From assembly GCF_003096595.1 (NCBI RefSeq), contig NZ_QEKO01000002.1, forward strand, positions 187,064 to 251,063: DNA of 64,000 nucleotides, given 5' to 3'. Shown here one piece after another: positions 18,739 to 28,231 of the stretch. The notes beneath the pieces were generated by a model. That model had not been told where the DNA came from, ran no database searches, and saw only the letters and a program-made list of their open reading frames with translations. This stretch comes from Pusillimonas noertemannii. GTDB lineage: Bacteria; Pseudomonadota; Gammaproteobacteria; Burkholderiales; Burkholderiaceae_B. Position 1 is the first letter of the stretch. Each line of letters begins with the position of its first letter. Position numbers and translations under genes: made by a program.

Positions 18739-20738
18739 AGTGCGATCCCATCGTCCGGGTCAAGCGAGGCCAGGCGCGCCGCGCGCTGCAACCGCCGGTC
18801 GGGCTCGCACGGCAGCGGCGTGTCATCCTCGTCGTCGAGCACGTCCAGGTCATCGGGCATTGCCGCCAATGACACGGCAGCATCGCCCTCCAATTCCGGC
18901 CGAACCTGCAAGCCGCCATCCTCCTCCAGTCCGGCATCGTCCGCATACACGTCCGGTGCAGGCAGTGGCGCCAGCGCCGTCCAATCCTCATCGCGCATGG
19001 CGGGCCGGTCGGCATAACCCGCCGAGTCCAACACGGGCGGCGCCAGCACCCGCCGGGCAAAGTGCGCATCCTCGTAGTAGCGCAGCTTCCTGGCCTGGAT
19101 GGGCGGCTGGCCGGACACCATGACGATCTCCTCGTCGGGCGGCAGCTGCATGATCTCGCCCGGCGTGCGCAGCGCGCGAGCCGTCTCCTGGCGCGAGACC
19201 ATCAGATGGCCAAGCCAGGGCGCCAGGCGATGCCCAGCGTAGTTGCGCTGGGCGCGCAGCTCCGTGCTCGTGCCCAGCGCGTCGGAGATCCGCTTGGCGG
19301 TGCGCTCGTCGTTCGAAGCGAACGCCACACGCACATGGCAATTGTCCAGAATCGAGTTGTTCGGCCCATAGGCCTTCTCGATCTGATTCAAGGACTGCGC
19401 AATAAGAAAGGCCCGCAAGCCGTAACCGGCCATGAAGGCGAGCGTCGATTCAAAGAAATCCAGGCGGCCCAGCGCCGGAAACTCATCGAGCATCAAGAGC
19501 AGCTTGTGACGCCGGGCGATACCGTCCGAACCGTCCAGCGATTCGGTCAAGCGCCTGCCTATCTGGTTAAGCAGCAACCGGATCAAGGGTTTGGTGCGGC
19601 TGATGTCCGAGGGCGGCACGACCAGGTAAAGCGAAACGGGGTGTTCGGCGTCGATCAGATCGGCAATGCGCCAGTCGCAGCGCGAGGTGACGGCGGCCAC
19701 GGTCGGGTCGCGGTATAGCCCGAGAAACGACATGGCGGTGGACAGCACGCCCGAGCGCTCGTTCTCGGATTTGTTCAGCACCTCGCGCGCGGCAGAAGCC
19801 ACCACCGGATGCGGCCCGTCGTCCAGATGCCGGGTGGCCATCATGGCGCGCAAGGTCGTCTCGAACGGCCGGGCCGGATCGGACAGAAAGCCGGCCACCC
19901 CGCGCAAGGTCTTGTCCGGCCCGGCATAGAGCACATGCAGGATCGCCCCGACCAGTAGCGCGTGGCTGGTCTTTTCCCAATGGTTGCGCCGCTCGAGCGC
20001 GCCTTCCGGGTCCACCAGGATGTCGGCGATGTTTTGCACATCGCGCACCTCGTGCGCGCCGCGGCGCACTTCCAGCAATGGATTATTGGCCGCCGAGCGC
20101 GGATCGGTGGGATTGAACAGCAGGCAGTGCGAAAACCGCGCGCGCCAGCCGGCGGTAAGCTGCCAATTTTCACCCTTGATGTCGTGCACGACGGTCGAGC
20201 CCGGCCAGGCGAGCAAGGTCGGCACCACCAAGCCCACGCCTTTGCCCGATCGCGTCGGCGCAAACGCCATGACATGCTCCGGTCCGTCGTGGCGCAGGTA
20301 GTATCCCCTGCGCTTGCGCTCGAGCCGGCCAAGGAACACGCCTGCCGAACGCAGCAGTCCCGCCCGCTGGACTTCCTTGAAACTCGCCCAGCGCGCCGAG
20401 CCATAAGTCGTGACCCGCTTGGCCTGGCGCGCCCGATGCACCGACAGGCCGACGGCCACCCCTGCCGATAGCACGCCGCCCATCGAGGCAATCGCACCGC
20501 CGCGCATGAACACCTGCGGCGCATAAGCCTCGTACACGTACCACCAAACGAAAAGCTGCCAGGGCCTGTAGATGGGGGTATCGCCCCACATCATCCACGG
20601 TGCCCCAAGGCGAGGCGAAAAGCCGAGCGTAGCAGCCGTCCACTGCGTGCCGCCCCAGACGCACAGAACGGCCACCGAGCAGACCACCGCCACCTGCCCG
20701 ATCAGCACACCCGTATGCGCCCGCACCTTATCAGCCAC
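18735..20738 (-). CDS. traG: TraG / VirD4 coupling protein
   Basis: 667 aa: two N-terminal membrane helices (about 14-30, 82-100), Walker A APTRSGKGVGLVVPTLL (160-176), and Walker B LLLMLDEFPALGRLDF (about 408-423). Coupling proteins recruit the relaxase-DNA complex to the channel. It starts the transfer operon. The C-terminal 100 residues are acidic, which is usual. The 274 bases upstream to the LysR gene hold no gene I can support and should contain the tra promoter. Confidence 0.96.
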   Translation of the reverse strand: MADKVRAHTGVLIGQVAVVCSVAVLCVWGGTQWTAATLGFSPRLGAPWMMWGDTPIYRPWQLFVWWYVYEAYAPQVFMRGGAIASMGGVLSAGVAVGLSVHRARQAKRVTTYGSARWASFKEVQRAGLLRSAGVFLGRLERKRRGYYLRHDGPEHVMAFAPTRSGKGVGLVVPTLLAWPGSTVVHDIKGENWQLTAGWRARFSHCLLFNPTDPRSAANNPLLEVRRGAHEVRDVQNIADILVDPEGALERRNHWEKTSHALLVGAILHVLYAGPDKTLRGVAGFLSDPARPFETTLRAMMATRHLDDGPHPVVASAAREVLNKSENERSGVLSTAMSFLGLYRDPTVAAVTSRCDWRIADLIDAEHPVSLYLVVPPSDISRTKPLIRLLLNQIGRRLTESLDGSDGIARRHKLLLMLDEFPALGRLDFFESTLAFMAGYGLRAFLIAQSLNQIEKAYGPNNSILDNCHVRVAFASNDERTAKRISDALGTSTELRAQRNYAGHRLAPWLGHLMVSRQETARALRTPGEIMQLPPDEEIVMVSGQPPIQARKLRYYEDAHFARRVLAPPVLDSAGYADRPAMRDEDWTALAPLPAPDVYADDAGLEEDGGLQVRPELEGDAAVSLAAMPDDLDVLDDEDDTPLPCEPDRRLQRAARLASLDPDDGIAL

Positions 20739-21012
20739 CCTGGCCTCCTTCCCGAAGTCGTGCCGGCAGCGCGCCTGGGCGCGTGCCGTCTGAACACGTC
20801 ATCAGTCTGGTCTCCCAGCGCCGAAATCAAAACCCACAAGAGCGCAGTCCCGCGTAGTCAGCCAAAGCCCTCTGCCGCGCAAGAGCAGTGTCCACACGCG
20901 GGCTTGAGGACATCAAGGACGAACGCGTTCACAGACCATCTTGGTGACCAACGCATGGCAAGTCAAAGACAAAACCCGCATCACATGAGACCGCAATGCG
21001 CTTCCAGCCTGC

Positions 21013-21918
21013 TTATTCATAGGTCGCATCGCGCAAAAGCCGAGCTTGATCGAGCAAGCGCGCCACGGGTTCGCGCGCCGCACCGGGCCGACGTATCGCC
21101 GACGTGGCGAATACCGCCCGCGCATCGGCAAGCTCCAGGAAGCGGACATCATCACGAAGAATCATCCGCGCTTGCGAGCGCGCGATAAAGCCCACGCCGA
21201 AATTGGCCGCCACCAGCGTCAGCATGCCGGAAATGCTTATGGCGTAATGACCGATTACCGGGGCAGGATCGCTCTGCTGAACCAGCGCGCGCAGTTGCGC
21301 GCTGCATGCCGCATCACTGCGCGGATGGCACACTACTAAAGGGTAAGTCTGCACCTCGTCAAGCGACACCACACGGCGCGCAGCCAGCACGTGACTGTGG
21401 GATACCGCCGCCATGATCGGGTCCTCCCATAACCGGCGAATCACCAGGTCGTCGGCGTGTATCCCGCCCAACGTCACCCCCACATCAAGCAAGCCATCGC
21501 GCAGATCCCGCAGCATGGCCCCATAGTCGTACTCACATACGATCAGGTCCACCTCGGGCGACGTCCGGCGATAGTTACCGAGCAGCCGCGCCAGCTTCGG
21601 GTGCGCCAACCCCGCCGTCATGCCCGACAGTCCCAGGCGCACGCGATACTGATAGTCCCGCACCGCCTCAGCCACACTGCGGCGAGCCAGATCGTAAGCG
21701 GCCAGGACACGCTGCGCTTCGCCAAGGAGCGCCTGGCCCGCCTCGGTCAAGCAGCTGCCGCGCTGGGTGCGTTCGAACAGGCGCGCACCCAAATCATCCT
21801 CCAGCGTCTTGATCGCACGCGACAACGGCGACTGCTCAATATGCAGGCGCGACGCCGCCCTATGGAAATTCCGTTCTTCGGCCAGCACAACAAAATAACG
21901 AAGGTTCCGGATACGCAA
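21013..21918 (-). CDS. traR: LysR-type regulator, TraR-like of Tn4371 ICEs
   Basis: 301 aa starting at TTG (21918), preceded by a strong GGAGGGG ribosome site; no ATG fits. N-terminal winged HTH (RNLRYFVVLAEERNFHRAASRLHIEQSPLSRAIKTLE) and a C-terminal inducer domain. Tn4371-type elements carry a LysR gene called traR beside traG, in this position, presumed to control transfer. Its ligand is unknown. The adjoining iron genes raise the alternative that it belongs to the cargo. Confidence 0.82.
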   Translation of the reverse strand: MRIRNLRYFVVLAEERNFHRAASRLHIEQSPLSRAIKTLEDDLGARLFERTQRGSCLTEAGQALLGEAQRVLAAYDLARRSVAEAVRDYQYRVRLGLSGMTAGLAHPKLARLLGNYRRTSPEVDLIVCEYDYGAMLRDLRDGLLDVGVTLGGIHADDLVIRRLWEDPIMAAVSHSHVLAARRVVSLDEVQTYPLVVCHPRSDAACSAQLRALVQQSDPAPVIGHYAISISGMLTLVAANFGVGFIARSQARMILRDDVRFLELADARAVFATSAIRRPGAAREPVARLLDQARLLRDATYE

Positions 21919-21953
21919 ACGCCCCCTCCATCTTTGTGCGGTATCGCTTCTAC

Positions 21954-22796
21954 CTACCCGGGCAATGCGACCGGATGCCCGGACACCGGATGCCTGACCA
22001 CCTCCATCGCGATACCGTAAATATCCTGTAAACAAGCCTTGGTAAGTATTTGATCGGGCGTGCCGCGCGCGATCAGCCGACCGCTGTGCAGCGCAATGAT
22101 ATCGTCGCAGTAGCGGGCGGCCATGTTCACATCGTGCAGCACGACCACCACGCCCAGGCCCTTGTCCCGCGAGAGTTTGCGCACCAGCGACAGCACTTCG
22201 ATCTGGTGTGCCACGTCCAGCGCCGAGATCGGCTCGTCCAGCAGCAGATACTCGGCGTCCTGCGCCACCAGCATGGCCAGCCAAACACGCTGGCGCTCGC
22301 CACCCGACAGCGTCTCCACCAGGCGATCGGCAAACACATCGGTATTGGTCAGCGCCATTGCCTCGTCCACCTTGCGCCGGTCCGTGACGCCAAAACGCCC
22401 CAAAGGCCCATGCCAGGGATAGCGGCCCATGGCCACCAGCTCCTTGACCAGCATGGCCGAGGCCGGCGCCGTCGATTGCGGCAGATAAGCAAGCTTGCGC
22501 GCGAAAGGCCGGTTGCCCCACTCGGGCAGCGCCACGCCCTCAAATAGAATCCGTCCGCTGCTGGGCGGCTGCTGGCGCGCCAGCATCTTCACCAGCGTAG
22601 ATTTGCCCGAACCATTGTGCCCGATCAGGCCGATGACCCGGTTGGAGAACAGCGTCAGCGACAGCGGATGCAGCAAAGTGCGCTCGCCCGCGGCAAAAGT
22701 AATCTGCTCCAACTCGAAGGCGGGCCGAACCTCCGGGTCGTTCTGCGCGACAGGTGCCGTTGATGGAAAGGCGATAAGTTCCGCAGCCTGCCTCAT
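21954..22796 (-). CDS. fhuC: FhuC-type siderophore ABC transporter ATPase
   Basis: 280 aa: Walker A GHNGSGKS (59-66), signature LSGGERQR (163-170), Walker B LLLDEP (184-189), D-loop SALD and switch VLHDVN. The arrangement matches FhuC/FepC ATPases of ferric-siderophore importers. It pairs with the double permease FhuB and binding protein FhuD upstream in the same run. It overlaps the exporter-like gene (ATGA). It is the last gene of the iron operon. Confidence 0.9.
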   Translation of the reverse strand: MRQAAELIAFPSTAPVAQNDPEVRPAFELEQITFAAGERTLLHPLSLTLFSNRVIGLIGHNGSGKSTLVKMLARQQPPSSGRILFEGVALPEWGNRPFARKLAYLPQSTAPASAMLVKELVAMGRYPWHGPLGRFGVTDRRKVDEAMALTNTDVFADRLVETLSGGERQRVWLAMLVAQDAEYLLLDEPISALDVAHQIEVLSLVRKLSRDKGLGVVVVLHDVNMAARYCDDIIALHSGRLIARGTPDQILTKACLQDIYGIAMEVVRHPVSGHPVALPG

Positions 22797-24532
22797 GGCG
22801 CCACCTGCGCGGAAGCCGTGCCCAGAGCAAATTGCGCATCGCGGGAGCGTTCCTCCGGCTCATTGACCACGATCCGGGATATCTTGCCCGCCTTCATATA
22901 CACCACCCGGTCGGCCACATTGAAATAACGGTCATCGTGCGATATCACGATCAAGGTCTTGCCCTGACGCTTGAGGTCCGGCAACACCTCGGTATAGAAG
23001 ATGCGCCGAAACGTCGGGTCCTGTTCAGCGGCCCATTCATCAAAGACAATGATCGGACGTCCCTCCAGATAGACCTGCACCAGCGCCAGGCGCTTTCTCT
23101 GGCCAGCTGACAAATCGATGGTAGAGAACCGGCCATCGTTGTCGATGGAGACCTTGTGCGCAATCTCCAGCGCCTGCATATGGCGCTCTGCCCTATCGTG
23201 GGCAGCCCCTTCAGGCAAGGCAAGCTCGTCGAATAGAAAATAATCAAAAAATACGGCGGAGAAGTGCTGACGATAGGTATCCCGGTCATGGGCCTCGACT
23301 AGCTCGCCATTACACTTGAGCGTCCCCGAACCGGCTTCATACAGACCCAGAATAAGCTTGATCAGCGTGGTCTTGCCGCAGCCGTTCTCGCCGACAATGA
23401 AAAGCAGCTCCCCGCCATGGATGGTCAGATCGAGGGGGCCGAGCGTGAAAGGCGCAACGCCTTGTTGCGTGGGAAAAGTGTAGGTCAGCGATTCAAGCTG
23501 AATTACCTCAATAAGCGCCGGCTGCGCATCCTTTTCATCTGCGGAGTTCCGGCCGAGATCCAGTTCCTGATATCGTTCCGAGTTGGCAAAATCCTTCGAC
23601 AGCCTGGCGATGCGACTAAAGGATATCTGCGCATTGACGAAGCTGCCGTAGGCGCCCAGCACGTGGTTCAGTGGCCCGCGCATATACAGCAGCACCAGGA
23701 TAAAGCCCGAGACTACCGTGCGCTCTACGCCAAACGCACCTTGCCAGGCGAGAATCACGCCGATCAGCGCAAAGTACAGCGCCGAATCCAGGGCATTGGC
23801 CGACATGAAAATCCTAAAGGCCGAAAAACGCAGATCGCGGACACGTTCGATCGTGCCTACCAGGTGACGTCCATGCACTTGCTCGCGCCGCTGGCGGTTG
23901 ATGCGCAGCTCCTTGGCACCTTCGATGATGGCGCGATAAAACTTGTAGAGCGTATCCTGCTCCGCCCGGGCCTTCTTTTGATAGACGCGCCCGCGATTGC
24001 GCGCGAGCCTAGTGATCCAGACGCCCAACCCGATTGCCACAGCCGCCAAGGCAAACAGGAGCGGTGAGAGAAACACCAGATAGGCCATGCAGCCCAGGCA
24101 CACCGCAAACGCGATCGCGTAGGAAGAAAAGCTGTAGGTAAAAGACGATATGGTATCGACGTCCTGGCCTAGCGCTGAAAGCAGGCGGTGCTCCTTGTAG
24201 CGCTCGATCTGCTCCAGCGGCGCGGCCACGATCTTGCCCACCAGGTCGGTGCGCAGCCCCGCGATGATCTGCTGGCCGATGAAGCTGTTGCCCAGGTCGG
24301 AAATGATCTCGCCCGACAGCGTCAATACCACCAGGCCGAAGAACGCCCACATTGCCGCGCTCGTGATGCCGCCATCGGCATAAAGCGACTGGTTGATGTT
24401 GGCCAGCAGCCAGGCGGTCGCCAGCCCGCTGACGGTACCCATCGCCGTTGCAAACGCGGCAATGGGCCAGAAAGGCCGGATCAGTCGCAGGCTTTCCGCG
24501 ATCAGACCTGTGGCTTGTGTTGCTTGCGTCAT
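22793..24532 (-). CDS. SyrD/PvdE-type (cyclic peptide export family) ABC transporter
   Basis: 579 aa from the ATG at 24532, which overlaps the fhuF stop. A six-helix ABC exporter domain (about 1-330) is fused to an ATPase with Walker A GENGCGKT (about 381-388), a variant signature LSAGQRKRLAL and IIVFDEWAAEQD in place of a canonical D-loop. This is the pattern of the cyclic peptide export group that includes SyrD and PvdE. No peptide synthetase is nearby, so it may export iron-free siderophore or a fragment after FhuF reduction. That role is inferred. Confidence 0.85.
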   Translation of the reverse strand: MTQATQATGLIAESLRLIRPFWPIAAFATAMGTVSGLATAWLLANINQSLYADGGITSAAMWAFFGLVVLTLSGEIISDLGNSFIGQQIIAGLRTDLVGKIVAAPLEQIERYKEHRLLSALGQDVDTISSFTYSFSSYAIAFAVCLGCMAYLVFLSPLLFALAAVAIGLGVWITRLARNRGRVYQKKARAEQDTLYKFYRAIIEGAKELRINRQRREQVHGRHLVGTIERVRDLRFSAFRIFMSANALDSALYFALIGVILAWQGAFGVERTVVSGFILVLLYMRGPLNHVLGAYGSFVNAQISFSRIARLSKDFANSERYQELDLGRNSADEKDAQPALIEVIQLESLTYTFPTQQGVAPFTLGPLDLTIHGGELLFIVGENGCGKTTLIKLILGLYEAGSGTLKCNGELVEAHDRDTYRQHFSAVFFDYFLFDELALPEGAAHDRAERHMQALEIAHKVSIDNDGRFSTIDLSAGQRKRLALVQVYLEGRPIIVFDEWAAEQDPTFRRIFYTEVLPDLKRQGKTLIVISHDDRYFNVADRVVYMKAGKISRIVVNEPEERSRDAQFALGTASAQVAP

Positions 24533-25278
24533 GCTTGGACTTTCTCCTGCTTGATACCGATGGGGCAATTGCCGCACAGCTTGTTGTCCGGCTTGAGCTT
24601 GTAGTAGAGGCAACAGGCTTTGCGCCGGCGCGGACCGCCATCAGCAGCAGGCTCCGGATGCCATGGCTCAAATAGCGGATTCCGCCTACCGTCTGGCCAC
24701 AAGCGTTGCCGAAACAAGGCTTGGGCGTCGCAATGAACAGGCAGATCCAGGCTCTCCGCCTCCTGAACAGTACGCCGCACCAGCGAGTACAGTTCAAAAC
24801 CCGCATTACTCCAAAGCAGTTTGGGGGAAGTTCTGCCATGGAGCGCCAATGCGGCAATGAAAGGCGCCAAGTGCTGCCAGACCAGTGAAGCGAAACGCTC
24901 AAACGGATCGTCGGTCGTAAACTCGGCAGCCGTATCCATGACCTGAATCGCTTGCGGATACCCAGTCTCCACGCTGAAGATCGCTCGGCACTGATCGAGC
25001 CCGACGGGAATCCACCGATCTAGGATCAGCGCAGGCACCATCACGGCAGCCAACAGACGGGCCACATGCAAGCGCACCCACAGCACCACCAGCGACTGGC
25101 GGGATGCATCGGGCAGCGCTAAAGTCAACCGCTGCAGCCTATTCGCAATAGCGTTTGGCAGAATGAGGTGGTCGCAGCGCACGGCATTGCCATCCGCATT
25201 GCCGACTACCAAGCCGCCAGCCAAGCGGCTTAGTCTTCCGACGAAGGCGGACTCAAGCGGCGCAGCGGAGATCATCAT
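24529..25278 (-). CDS. fhuF: FhuF-like siderophore ferric-iron reductase
   Basis: 249 aa. The ATG at 25278 overlaps the fhuB stop; an in-frame ATG at 25302 is less likely. The C-terminus has the [2Fe-2S] ligand set Cys222-Cys223 ... Cys235-x2-Cys238 (CCLYYKLKPDNKLCGNC), the FhuF signature, with 11 residues between the pairs. FhuF reduces ferric hydroxamates in the cytoplasm to release Fe(II). It sits between importer permease and exporter, fitting import, reduction, recycling. Confidence 0.88.
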   Translation of the reverse strand: MMISAAPLESAFVGRLSRLAGGLVVGNADGNAVRCDHLILPNAIANRLQRLTLALPDASRQSLVVLWVRLHVARLLAAVMVPALILDRWIPVGLDQCRAIFSVETGYPQAIQVMDTAAEFTTDDPFERFASLVWQHLAPFIAALALHGRTSPKLLWSNAGFELYSLVRRTVQEAESLDLPVHCDAQALFRQRLWPDGRRNPLFEPWHPEPAADGGPRRRKACCLYYKLKPDNKLCGNCPIGIKQEKVQA

Positions 25279-27293
25279 GGTGTTTTCCGCCACATCAGCC
25301 ACATAAAATACGGCCCGCCGATGAGCGTGGCCAAAATGCCTGCGGGAATCTGATAGGGAAACAGCAGATTACGTCCCAGCCAATCGGCCACGACCATAAT
25401 CAAAGCGCCAATCATCGCGGACGCCACCAATTGCGACAATGCACGCTGAAAGCCCGCCATGCGGGCGATGTGCGGTCCCATCAATCCGACAAAACTCAAT
25501 GGGCCCACGATCAGCACGGCCCCGCCGGTCAAGATGGCGGTCATGACGAGTATGGCGAGGCGGCTGCCGGCCAGACTCACGCCGAGCGCCCGTGCGGTAA
25601 CCTCACCCAATGGCAGTACGTCCAGCCATCGGACCGTCAAAGGAATCAGCAAGCCCAAGAACACGGCAAGCCCACAGGCGATCAACGCATCAACCGGCGC
25701 AATCGCGTAGGTGGAGCCGCCCATCCACGCCAGCAACGTCCCCAGACGAGGATCGCCGCTGATCATGGCTAGCGACAGCAAAGCACCCAGCACCGTGCCC
25801 AGCGCCACTCCGGTAAGAATCATGCGCTCGGGCGAGTAGGCCGAACGACGCGCCAAAGAAAGCATGACAACCAGGGTGACGAATGCGCTCAGGCCCGCGA
25901 CACCGATCTTGAGCGCATGGTTGGGCACCGGCTCAAAAAAGAAGAGCATCACCACGCCCAAGGTCGCCCCCGAACTGATGCCCAGTATTTCGGGGCTGGC
26001 CATGGCGTTACCGGTCATGCGCTGAACCAACGTGCCCGACATGGCCATCATGGCACCAGCTGCTAAAGCCGCCGTCACACGAGGCCATCGCCACGGTAAC
26101 AGCGCGTCAAGCTGCGCGCCACTACTCCAGTTCCATCCTGCCAGATTTTGACCCAATGCCAAGGCAGCCCACGCCGCAAGGCATAGCACTGGCACTGCGG
26201 CCGTGACGACTAGCCAAGGTGCCGCCAAGCGGCGCACCGATTTTCCCAACTCGTTCCCCGAGGCGCCTTGCATACCCCGCAACTTAGGCAGCATCCATAG
26301 CATCAGCGGGCCGCCCAGGATAGCGGTGACAATGCCGGTAGGCAGCTCGTTGCGAAAGAATGGATTGACCTGCGTCAGTTGGTCGGCCAGCCAGAGCAAT
26401 ACGCCGCCCAGCGCAATCGACGCCAGCATACGGGCGCGATAGGTACGCACGCCAGCCAGCCGCACCAAGGCTGGCGCAGCAATACCCAAAAAACCGATCA
26501 TCCCCACCGCGCTGACGACAAAGGCTGCTAAGGCCACCGCCAAAAGCATGCCGAGAATCCGAAAGGCTGCCAGGGGAATACCCAGGCTTCTTGCATTCTC
26601 ATCAGCCAGCGCCAGCAAAGAAAATGGCCGTACCAATAACAGAGCCAGCCCAAAACACAGAGCGAAACGCGGCGCCAAATAGATGGACGCATCCCATCCG
26701 ACGTTCTGCAGGGTGCCCGAACTCCAGAGGAACATGCCGCGCAATTGCTCATGAAAGAACAACGCAAGGACAGAACTGACCACGCCGAGAAACAGGCTGA
26801 CGATCAAACCAGCCAGGATGAGCCTTAATGGCGAGGCCGCATCCCGCCACGCAAGGAAAAAGGTAAGGCCTAGTGCTAGCGCCGCGCCGGTAAACGTCAA
26901 CCCTTCCTGTGCAGTATCCACCAAATTGGGAAACCACAATATCCCAATCTTCAGTGCCAAACCAGCACCAGACGCCACGCCAAGGGTAGTGGCTTCAGCC
27001 AAGGGATTGCGCAGCATCTGCTGGAAGATCACACCGGATAACGCCAAGGCCGCACCAGCTAGAATACTAATAGCGATGCGGGGCAACAGTATTTCGCGTA
27101 CCACAAGCTGTTGAAGATCAAGCGGATTAGACAAGGTCAGAGCTGCCAACCATTGAGCGAGCGGTATTTCCAACACAATGGACCGGAGGCTCAAACACAG
27201 AGCAATTAACGCGCTCAGTAGAATAACGACCACAGGCCATGAATAGCGAGGCAATCGTATCCTCGCTATTGGCAACGCAAGAGGCGGGCTCAC
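25275..27293 (-). CDS. fhuB: FhuB-type double permease for ferric siderophores
   Basis: 672 aa made of two homologous BtuC/FecCD-type halves (about 1-330 and 340-672), each with about ten helices and the cytoplasmic ATPase-contact Gly loops (IPLAAFRILGMLLAVALAAF; GVSLAGSRLAILVMTAILTGG). A two-half fusion is the FhuB hallmark, favouring hydroxamate siderophores. It overlaps fhuD by four bases. Confidence 0.93.
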   Translation of the reverse strand: MSPPLALPIARIRLPRYSWPVVVILLSALIALCLSLRSIVLEIPLAQWLAALTLSNPLDLQQLVVREILLPRIAISILAGAALALSGVIFQQMLRNPLAEATTLGVASGAGLALKIGILWFPNLVDTAQEGLTFTGAALALGLTFFLAWRDAASPLRLILAGLIVSLFLGVVSSVLALFFHEQLRGMFLWSSGTLQNVGWDASIYLAPRFALCFGLALLLVRPFSLLALADENARSLGIPLAAFRILGMLLAVALAAFVVSAVGMIGFLGIAAPALVRLAGVRTYRARMLASIALGGVLLWLADQLTQVNPFFRNELPTGIVTAILGGPLMLWMLPKLRGMQGASGNELGKSVRRLAAPWLVVTAAVPVLCLAAWAALALGQNLAGWNWSSGAQLDALLPWRWPRVTAALAAGAMMAMSGTLVQRMTGNAMASPEILGISSGATLGVVMLFFFEPVPNHALKIGVAGLSAFVTLVVMLSLARRSAYSPERMILTGVALGTVLGALLSLAMISGDPRLGTLLAWMGGSTYAIAPVDALIACGLAVFLGLLIPLTVRWLDVLPLGEVTARALGVSLAGSRLAILVMTAILTGGAVLIVGPLSFVGLMGPHIARMAGFQRALSQLVASAMIGALIMVVADWLGRNLLFPYQIPAGILATLIGGPYFMWLMWRKTP

Positions 27294-28231
27294 GACTGAG
27301 CCTCCAGAGCCTCACCGAGAGTGCGAGCCAAGCGCTCGATAGTGGGTAGCCCTGCGATATATTGATTGCTAGGAGGTACGCTGATCAGCCTATTGTTCCG
27401 TACAAAAGGCAGCATTGGCCAGATGGGACTGTTGAGCGTTCTTTTCGATAGTGGTCCGATGTTTATGCCCCATGCGTCGTCCATTGCCAATAGCTGCTGA
27501 AACGACATGTACTTCCATCCGATTGCCTTATCACGATCCGTAATCGCATTGCTGAGGCCGAGTTCACGCAGGACACCGTCGAACGGACTTCCTTTACCCC
27601 AAACGGCAAATATCCTCGCCCACGCCATATCGATGCCGAGTAGAGGCCGACCTTGGAATAAGGTTGTACGCTTACGTGCCTGTTCAAAAATCCACTCCAA
27701 GTGTTCTAAATATCTTGCCTCTGCGGTTTGGGTGCCTGTTATGTGGGCAATGGAATGAAGCATGTTCTTGGCAATATCAAGATGATCCATTCCAGGTTGA
27801 TAGTAAGGAACGGCGACGATTGGAGCAATTTCTCGCAGACGTTTAGGCTCAGGTCCGCTCCCGGGGGAATACAAGATCATGCTTGGGCGAGAAGCCGCCA
27901 ATAGTTCCAAATTTGGCTCGGTGCTTGAGCCAATATCAAATACAGATGAAGGAAGCGCGGGCTCGATAATTGTGTTGGCATAAGTGGCTACGCCTGGCAT
28001 ACCAAATCTCGTAATTCCGAGCGCCAATAGGCTCTGTGCGATCGCAGAGTTGAGCGCAATAATTTCCCCCCCATTTGCAGCGGGTTTTCCTGCAATAGCT
28101 GCGAAAGGAAATATAGCCGCGCATCCAATCTGTGATAAGAACCGCCTCCTTGATCGAAATTCTGGCACTTGCTTGTCATCCTGGCTAAAAAGTTCCACGT
28201 AATGAAAGCATTGCACTTCGTGGCCGCCCAT
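27290..28231 (-). CDS. fhuD: FhuD-type ferric siderophore binding protein
   Basis: 313 aa with a twin-arginine-like leader (FRSRRRFLSQIGCAAIFPFAAIAG, about 26-48), so it may be exported folded by Tat. A cluster A-II periplasmic binding fold follows (PSMILYSPGSGPEP, ARIFAVWGKGSPFDGVLRELGL). Its start lies 47 bases inside the end of the receptor gene, an unusually long overlap; a later start would lose the Tat motif. Base composition is visibly lower in GC than fhuB, suggesting a different origin. Confidence 0.85.
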   Translation of the reverse strand: MGGHEVQCFHYVELFSQDDKQVPEFRSRRRFLSQIGCAAIFPFAAIAGKPAANGGEIIALNSAIAQSLLALGITRFGMPGVATYANTIIEPALPSSVFDIGSSTEPNLELLAASRPSMILYSPGSGPEPKRLREIAPIVAVPYYQPGMDHLDIAKNMLHSIAHITGTQTAEARYLEHLEWIFEQARKRTTLFQGRPLLGIDMAWARIFAVWGKGSPFDGVLRELGLSNAITDRDKAIGWKYMSFQQLLAMDDAWGINIGPLSKRTLNSPIWPMLPFVRNNRLISVPPSNQYIAGLPTIERLARTLGEALEAQS